Source: an uncultured Oscillospiraceae bacterium
GTDB lineage: Bacteria; Bacillota; Clostridia; Oscillospirales; Oscillospiraceae
Length of the DNA: 25,303 bases
Direction of reading: 5' to 3'
Assembly (NCBI GenBank): GCA_910588635.1
Contig: CAJUPW010000016.1
Span: forward strand, 1-25,303
Of the stretch, positions 20,439 to 25,303 are shown one piece after another (the stretch's first letter is position 1; the number at the start of each line of letters is the position of its first letter). A program made the translations under genes and the position numbers. The notes under the pieces are model-generated. The model was not told where the DNA came from, did no database searches, and saw nothing but the letters and a program-made list of their open reading frames with translations.

Positions 20439-21662
20439 ATGGCCGTGAAAAAACCTGTCCCCTGTTCCATCTACGACCTCCGGGGCATCCAGAAGTGGCT
20501 GGACGAGATGGCCCGGCAAGGACTGTTCCTCAAACAGGTCAACCCCAGGTTCGAGCGGGCCGAATTTGAGGTGGGCGGCCCCGCTCCGGTGCGCTACCGC
20601 CTGGACCCGGTAAACAGAAAGGGGAAAACGGATGCCGAGCACATCGCCCTCTACGCCCAGATGGGCTGGAACTATGTGGACCGCGCCGGCAGATGGTACT
20701 ACATCTTCTCCTGCGACGACCCAGAGGCCCCCGAGCTGTACACCGACCCCCAGTCCCTGTCCCTGGCCATGGACAGCCTGGTCCGCCGGGATATCAGGAA
20801 CCACCTTCTAATCGTCCTGCTGTTCGTCCTGCTCATACCCCTTGTCCTGTTCTTCCCCACCCCCTACTCGCTGAAAAATCTCCTGCTGTGGGAGAATCCT
20901 CGGGACCTGGTCATGACGATTATCCTGTTCGCTCTCCTGCCCTTTCCCTTCGCCTTCGCCTTCTTCGATATCCGCCGTATCCTGAAAATACGGAACACCC
21001 TGGCCCATGGCCTGCCCTTGCCGGCTAAAAAGCGGTGGAACCGGCCCCCGTTCTGGAGCTGGTACATCCCCTTCTGGGTCATCCTGTACTGGCTTCCCCG
21101 CCTGATCCTTCCCTCTATCGGGTGGGAGGTCTGCGGCCTGGACGAGATCACGCCATCCCACCCCTGGCCCACAGCCGCCCAGATCGAACGGCTAGGGGCC
21201 TGTCCCCTGACGGAAGAACCTGTGACAGGCGGCTATGTCCGGCTCAACGATTCCCCCTTTGCCCCTGTGCAGGAGGAGATAAACCGGCACCGGGTGCTTG
21301 ACCCACGCGACCCCACCAACACCGACCTGCACACCACCATCCGCTATATCCGGGCCAGATCCCCCCGGATCGCTCGGCGGCTCTATCAAATGGAGCTTGA
21401 CCAGGAGGCCAAAAGCCTGAAATCCCGGCAGAATCCCCCCTACGCCTATCGGGTCACAAATCTGACCCCCTTCGTTCCCCGGGACTGGCCCGGCCTGGAC
21501 CGGCTGGAGGCCGCCTCCTACCAGTGGCAGGAGCAGGAGAACTGGACCTTCGCCCTTCTGCGGGGGAACGACGTGCTGCTGGTGGATTACACCGGCACCG
21601 CCCGGTGGGAGGACTGCCTGCCCCTGTTCCTGGAGGCCCTTGATAAGGAGGCGGCCCCATGA
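20439..21662 (+). CDS. DUF2812-type membrane protein
   Basis: The 407-residue protein starts at an ATG eight bases after AAAGGAG; a GTG at 20430 overlaps that site and is rejected. The N-terminal domain (about 5-115) has the DUF2812 layout: CSIYDLRGIQKWLDEMARQG, a middle YRLDP, and EHIALYAQMGWNYVDRAGRWYYIF. Membrane segments occupy about 128-145 (LIVLLFVLLIPLVLFF), 160-182 and 205-230 (WSWYIPFWVILYWL), followed by a cytoplasmic C-terminal domain of about 170 residues with a second YDLxx-free, DUF2812-like fold ending DYTGTARWEDCLPLF. Its role is not established, but the genetic link to PadR suggests an envelope-sensing or accessory membrane function. Confidence 0.85.
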   Translation: MAVKKPVPCSIYDLRGIQKWLDEMARQGLFLKQVNPRFERAEFEVGGPAPVRYRLDPVNRKGKTDAEHIALYAQMGWNYVDRAGRWYYIFSCDDPEAPELYTDPQSLSLAMDSLVRRDIRNHLLIVLLFVLLIPLVLFFPTPYSLKNLLLWENPRDLVMTIILFALLPFPFAFAFFDIRRILKIRNTLAHGLPLPAKKRWNRPPFWSWYIPFWVILYWLPRLILPSIGWEVCGLDEITPSHPWPTAAQIERLGACPLTEEPVTGGYVRLNDSPFAPVQEEINRHRVLDPRDPTNTDLHTTIRYIRARSPRIARRLYQMELDQEAKSLKSRQNPPYAYRVTNLTPFVPRDWPGLDRLEAASYQWQEQENWTFALLRGNDVLLVDYTGTARWEDCLPLFLEALDKEAAP

Positions 21663-21844
21663 AGCGCGTCCGCAAATTTACCCCCGTGTCCATGTACGAC
21701 GCCCAGGGCCTGGAGAGCTGGCTGGATGACCGGGGCTTTCAGATCGCCGCCGTCTCCCGGGGAGGCAAGGCGGCAATCGTCAAGTACACCGGAAACGGCG
21801 ACCTGGCCGATCACCTGGACGAGATCATGGCGATGGTACAATAG
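21659..21844 (+). CDS. 61-residue protein resembling the DUF2812 N-terminus
   Basis: The gene overlaps the DUF2812 stop by ATGA and encodes a small soluble protein. Its opening (KFTPVSMYDAQGLESWLDDRGFQ) parallels the start of the DUF2812 protein (KPVPCSIYDLRGIQKWLDEMARQG). Its end (GKAAIVKYTGNGDLADHLDEIMAM) resembles the DUF2812 C-terminus (DVLLVDYTGTARWEDCLPLFLEAL). It may be a stand-alone remnant or a small partner that mimics both ends of the larger protein. Translational coupling and the terminator directly after the stop support expression. Function unknown. Confidence 0.78.
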   Translation: MKRVRKFTPVSMYDAQGLESWLDDRGFQIAAVSRGGKAAIVKYTGNGDLADHLDEIMAMVQ

Positions 21845-21849
21845 CGAAA

Positions 21850-21882
21850 GGGGCGGCCGTTGGCCGCCCCTAGGCGTTTTTT
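21850..21882 (+). terminator. intrinsic terminator of the padR operon
   Basis: GGGGCGGCC (21850-21858), GTT and GGCCGCCCC (21862-21870) form a perfect 9-bp stem. TAGGCG and then TTTTTT (21877-21882) follow. It overlaps the convergent rnmV stop codon. Confidence 0.85.
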
Positions 21883-22463
21883 AGAATCTCCTCCGCCTCC
21901 GCCCGACTGTAGCAGCCGTTGAGGATGGCCAGCAGAGCGTTGGCAGACATGTGCTCGGGCAGCTCCAGCCGCCTGAGAAGAGCCCGGCGCTTTTCGGCGC
22001 TCCCCGCTCCCCCGGAAAGGCCGGCGGCGAACAGGTCCCCTTTGGTAAGCGGCGGGCCGGAGGGCGCGGACAGGCCCTCCCCCTCCAGGAAGGTGGCCCC
22101 CGCCCGGCGCAGGACCTGCTCCAGCACAGCGGGCGGCATCCCCTCCACCCCCAGCTTGCCCTCCTTCCCCGGCCGGCGCTTCCGGCGCTCCTTTCCGTAC
22201 ACGTCGGGGATGTAAGCCTGCTTGAGAAATTGGGCCGGGATGGCCCCCTTGACGCGGTTTCGAATGACAAACCCCGCTCCGTCGGAGTCGGTAAGCACAA
22301 TCAGCCCCCGCCGCCGGGCCGCCCGCTCCAGAAGGGCCATTCGTTCCGGGTCCTTGAAGATTTGAAAGCCCCCTGTCTCCAGAATGAGGGTGTCCACCAC
22401 CTGGGACAGGGTGTTTTTGTCGTACCGGCCCTCCACCACAATGGCCTCACGGATGTGCAGCAT
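21870..22463 (-). CDS. rnmV: ribonuclease M5, 5S rRNA maturation
   Basis: The 197-residue protein starts at an ATG preceded by GGGGGGAG; a longer in-frame start inside holA is rejected. The N-terminal Toprim domain has the catalytic Glu in IVVEGRYDK and the DxD motif in LTDSDGAG, then the RNase M5-specific HIREAIVVEG, FQIFKD, and a KERRKRRPGKEGKLGVEGM basic linker. The C-terminal domain (about 105-197) binds the ribosomal RNP. The enzyme cuts precursor 5S rRNA to its mature ends. It lies 11 bases after holA, probably in one operon. No rRNA gene is visible here. Confidence 0.93.
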   Translation of the reverse strand: MLHIREAIVVEGRYDKNTLSQVVDTLILETGGFQIFKDPERMALLERAARRRGLIVLTDSDGAGFVIRNRVKGAIPAQFLKQAYIPDVYGKERRKRRPGKEGKLGVEGMPPAVLEQVLRRAGATFLEGEGLSAPSGPPLTKGDLFAAGLSGGAGSAEKRRALLRRLELPEHMSANALLAILNGCYSRAEAEEILKNA

Positions 22464-22474
22464 ACCGCTCCCCC

Positions 22475-23509
22475 CTACGCCGTGTTGGCCAGCTCCAGCA
22501 GCAAGGTGGTCATCAGCTCTCTGGCATCCTGCCCGGTGGACTTCATAGCCAGGTCGGTCTGGGCGCAGCGAATGACCGCGTTCCGGCACCAGGGCAAAGA
22601 GAACCGCCGGGCGCTGACCATCAGGCGGTCCGCCGGGTAGCGCATCCCCCACAGCTGAGATACCCAGGCGGCGTTTTTCCGCCCGTCCAGGGCCAGCCGG
22701 GCGGAGTAGAGCTGCCGCATCTGCTTGCCGAAGGCGCCCATGATCTCGTAGGGGGACTTTTGCATCTGATACAGCTCCCCCAAAGTGGCGGCCGCCTTGT
22801 CAAAGTTCTTCTCTCCGATGGCGTCAGCGATACGAAAGACCACCGCGCTCAGCTGGGGGGTAGCCACCGCCTCGATATCCGCCCGGGTGATCCTGTCCCC
22901 CCTGGCGTAGGCGGCGATCTTCCCCACCTCCTGCTGGAGGCTGTGCATCAAATCGCCGCACAGGAAGATCAGCTCCTCGCACAGCCTGAGGTCGATCTCC
23001 TTCCCCTGGGCCTTGAAGTGCCGGCGGACCCAGTCGGCCAGCTCACGGGAGCTCTGCCGGGCAAAGTTCACCGCCGTGCCGTGGGCTTTCACCGTCTGGG
23101 CCAGCTTTGTCCGGGCGTCCGGCTTATACTCCAGCACGTCGTACAGGAGAACCAGACAGCAGTAGTCCGGCAGGCCGGACAGGATGCGGGCGTACTCCTC
23201 CCGGTCCTTCTCCTCCGCCTTAAACAGGTCGAAGTCGGCCACCTCCACCAGGGTCCGCTCCGCAATCATGGGCAGACAGTCCACCGCCTCCTCCAGGGCG
23301 TGGGGGGACATGTCCCTGGCCGCGATGTCGTGGCGGTTGAACTCCCCCAGCCCCCCGGTGAGAACCGCCTCCCGCAGGCGGCCCAAGTAGTGGTCCCGCA
23401 GATAGGTCTCCTCCCCGTGGAAGACGTACAGCTGCCCCGGCCGCCCCGCGGCCAGATCCTTTTTCAGTTTGTCCAGCCCGGACGTGTCCGGCTTGCTTTT
23501 CGGCGGCAT
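22475..23509 (-). CDS. holA: DNA polymerase III delta subunit
   Basis: The 344-residue protein matches HolA: YVFHGEETYLRDHYLGRL near the start, VDCLPMIAERTLVEVADF, a LVLLYDVLEYKPD strand, and the C-terminal collar domain with ALDGRKNAAWVSQLWGM and CAQTDLAMKSTG. The delta subunit is the wrench that opens the sliding clamp in the clamp-loader complex. GGAGAA lies eight bases before the ATG. Gene order comEC-holA is widespread in Firmicutes. Length is typical (330-345). Confidence 0.95.
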   Translation of the reverse strand: MPPKSKPDTSGLDKLKKDLAAGRPGQLYVFHGEETYLRDHYLGRLREAVLTGGLGEFNRHDIAARDMSPHALEEAVDCLPMIAERTLVEVADFDLFKAEEKDREEYARILSGLPDYCCLVLLYDVLEYKPDARTKLAQTVKAHGTAVNFARQSSRELADWVRRHFKAQGKEIDLRLCEELIFLCGDLMHSLQQEVGKIAAYARGDRITRADIEAVATPQLSAVVFRIADAIGEKNFDKAAATLGELYQMQKSPYEIMGAFGKQMRQLYSARLALDGRKNAAWVSQLWGMRYPADRLMVSARRFSLPWCRNAVIRCAQTDLAMKSTGQDARELMTTLLLELANTA

Positions 23510-23529
23510 AGCGGGTTCTCCTTTCCTCT

Positions 23530-23584
23530 TCTTTTTCTTGAAAGAAAAAGACGCAAAAAGAACTTTGGAAAAACTGCGTTTTTT
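23530..23584. repeat. AT-rich double inverted repeat between comEC and holA
   Basis: TCTTTTTCTT and AAGAAAAAGA (23530-23551) are perfect 10-base arms around GA. Next to them, ACGCA (23551-23555) and TGCGT (23575-23579) flank an A-rich loop, followed by T on the plus strand and by CTTTTTC on the minus strand. It could act as the comEC terminator or be a dispersed intergenic repeat. Confidence 0.5.
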
Positions 23585-23590
23585 CTCTGT

Positions 23591-25303
23591 TTAACCTTTA
23601 AACTGCACTTCTATCGTGCCGTAGAGGTCTGTACGGTAAATTTTCGCTCCGATCCCGTCCAGACGGACAAGGGTATCATAGGACGGATGGCCGTATTTGT
23701 TATTCAGACCCACCGAGATAAGGGCCAGATCGGGAGTGACGGCCTCCAGCAGCGATTGGGTATTGGAGGTCGCCGAGCCGTGGTGGCCCGCCACCAGCAC
23801 CTCGACATCGGGGAGGGCCTCCGTCTCCACCAGCCGCAGCTCCCCCTCCTCCTCCATGTCGCCGGTGATGAGCACGCTGGCGCCCCCAACAGCGGCCAGC
23901 ACAGTGAGCCCCAGCTCGTTGGCGCTCCCGTCACCGGACATGGGCGGCAGAACGGTGACGCCGTCGGCGAGTTGGACCGTCTCCCGAACAAAACGCGTCG
24001 GGATGCCCCTTTTCTCCGCGATGGCAGTAATCTCCGCCCGGAGAGGGTCGTCCTTCTCCACATCGGGCAGGACAATTTTCTCCACGTCCACCCGGTTCAG
24101 AAGCTGGGGGATTCCGTTGGCGTGGTCGGCGTGGTAATGGGACACCACCAGCAGGTCGATATCGCTGCGGCCCAGGGCCTGGAGGTAGTTGGCGGCCACA
24201 TCGCCGGGATTGTCCCGGCTGTCGCCGCCGCAGTCCACCAGGGTGAGGAAATCTCCCATCCGCACCAGCACGCTTTGTCCCTGGCCCACGTCCAGCACCG
24301 TTACTGACAGCGCGCCGGTATAAAAGGAGGCCCGGGTGAGGACCACAGCCAGCGCCAGCGCGGCCGCCCCGGCGGCCAGGGGCATCCACACCGGACGCCG
24401 GCCCTTCGCCCGGATGAAGAGCACCAGCAGGGCGTAGGCCAGCGCCAGCCAAGCCCGGTAGTACACCGATTCCAGAGGCAGCGCCGCCAGAGCGGGCTTG
24501 GACAGGGCTTTCACCACCCACTGGAGATACCGGGCCAGAGCTGTAAAGGGAATTGCCAGTATGGCAGCCGGGCCAGGCAGAACAATGGCCAGTGTCCCCG
24601 TCCCCAGACCGCCCAGAAACAAAAAGGCGATGGCCCACAGGGTAAGCAGGTTGGACAGAGGCGCAATCAGGGAAATGATATTGAAATGGAACGCTACCAG
24701 GGGCACGGTGAGCACCGAAGCCCCCAGAGTGGCGGAGAGGGTAGAGACCACAAACCAGGGCGCCGCCCGGAGATAACCGGTTACCCGGTTTTTGGGTTTC
24801 TTCCATTCGTCCATGTGAAATTTCTTCAGCAGCCAGTCCTGGACCCGGTCGGACACCAGCAGAATCCCCGCCACCGCCGCGAAAGACAGTTGCAGACCGA
24901 TATGCGCGGCGGAAAATGGGTTGGCCCACAGCAGGAGGAACAGAGCCGCCGCCAGGGAGGTAGGGCCATCCCGCTCCCGGTCCAGCAGCGGCGCCAGCTG
25001 GAGCATGAGGATCATCACCGCCGCCCGGAGTACCGAGGGGGTGTTGCCCGCAATGCCGCAGAACAGCGCCACCCAGAATATGGTGAATACGGCGGTGGCC
25101 CGTCTCCCCCTACCTAGCAGAGCGGTGAGCAGACCGGCCAGAAAAGCCAGATGCATCCCCGACACCGCCACCGTATGGCTCAGACCCGCCCGCTCCAGAG
25201 AGGTGGTGAACTCGTCGGTGAGGTTGTCCCGGTTGCCCGTGACCAGGGCCCGGACAAAGCCGGACACGTCGAACCATCGCGGAACTTTCCTTGTTTGAGT
25301 AAC
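23591..25303 (-). CDS. comEC: DNA uptake channel ComEC, N-terminus beyond window edge
   Basis: The frame is open to the right edge, giving 570 residues of the C-terminal part. The competence domain (about 1-320) opens with FVRALVTGNRDNLTDE and RAGLSHTVAVSGMHL, the ComEC signature, and contains about eight to ten membrane helices. The C-terminal metallo-beta-lactamase-like domain (about 330-570) has VTVLDVGQGQSVLV, the metal motif SHYHADH, GDMEEEGE and VLVAGHHGS. ComEC carries single-stranded DNA across the membrane during transformation; the nuclease-like domain may degrade the non-transported strand. The OB-fold/N-terminal domain is missing only because of the window edge. Confidence 0.95.
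   Translation of the reverse strand, partial: VTQTRKVPRWFDVSGFVRALVTGNRDNLTDEFTTSLERAGLSHTVAVSGMHLAFLAGLLTALLGRGRRATAVFTIFWVALFCGIAGNTPSVLRAAVMILMLQLAPLLDRERDGPTSLAAALFLLLWANPFSAAHIGLQLSFAAVAGILLVSDRVQDWLLKKFHMDEWKKPKNRVTGYLRAAPWFVVSTLSATLGASVLTVPLVAFHFNIISLIAPLSNLLTLWAIAFLFLGGLGTGTLAIVLPGPAAILAIPFTALARYLQWVVKALSKPALAALPLESVYYRAWLALAYALLVLFIRAKGRRPVWMPLAAGAAALALAVVLTRASFYTGALSVTVLDVGQGQSVLVRMGDFLTLVDCGGDSRDNPGDVAANYLQALGRSDIDLLVVSHYHADHANGIPQLLNRVDVEKIVLPDVEKDDPLRAEITAIAEKRGIPTRFVRETVQLADGVTVLPPMSGDGSANELGLTVLAAVGGASVLITGDMEEEGELRLVETEALPDVEVLVAGHHGSATSNTQSLLEAVTPDLALISVGLNNKYGHPSYDTLVRLDGIGAKIYRTDLYGTIEVQFKG

Noticed and set aside
22760..24307. 515-codon plus-strand open frame across holA and comEC
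   Set aside because: It is a shadow frame spanning two real genes and their intergenic repeat, with no start signal.

Overview
The window looks like a chromosomal segment from a GC-rich, endospore-forming anaerobic Firmicute, most like the Oscillospiraceae / Clostridium cluster IV lineage (inference). The evidence is a complete rnfCDGEAB cluster in clostridial order, the redox repressor Rex, a spoIIGA-sigE sporulation pair, ribonuclease M5, two S-layer-homology (SLH) proteins and strong AGGAGG-type ribosome binding sites. No rRNA, tRNA, CRISPR array, insertion sequence or phage gene was seen.

Layout. Positions 1-3213 (minus): an ECF sigma factor, a membrane-anchored probable anti-sigma protein and a large secreted surface protein cut by the left edge, probably one operon. 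Positions 3320-9001 (plus): a MerR-class promoter with the hallmark 19-bp spacer, then a MacA/HlyD-like adaptor, a MacB-like ATPase, a FtsX/MacB permease and an SLH protein. Positions 9093-14017 (minus): rnfCDGEAB, encoding the ion-translocating ferredoxin:NAD+ oxidoreductase. Positions 14018-14675: a 658-base region without a recognised gene. It holds the probable rnfC promoter and, further upstream on the same strand, a strong candidate for a multi-helix structured RNA with its own consensus promoter and two successive terminators.

Positions 14676-15536 (plus): a secreted stalk-domain protein. Positions 15630-17901 (minus): a tiny Cys/Asn-rich membrane peptide, an SLH protein overlapping rex, and a small ribbon-helix-helix protein. 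Positions 18009-18164 (plus): a 51-residue acidic small protein. Positions 18195-19797 (minus): sigE and spoIIGA. Positions 20027-21844 (plus): a consensus promoter overlapped by a triple CGATAT operator, then padR, a DUF2812 membrane protein and a 61-residue protein resembling the start of DUF2812. Positions 21870-25303 (minus): rnmV, holA and comEC, the last cut by the right edge.

Themes. Redox energy (Rnf plus Rex), cell-envelope sensing and efflux (ECF sigma/anti-sigma, MerR-type ABC operon, PadR-DUF2812), S-layer display and sporulation lie side by side. The two most novel items are the structured RNA at 14335-14476, whose G-U wobble pattern assigns it to the minus strand, and the MerR-type promoter driving an efflux operon that ends in an SLH protein, with no MerR gene in the window.
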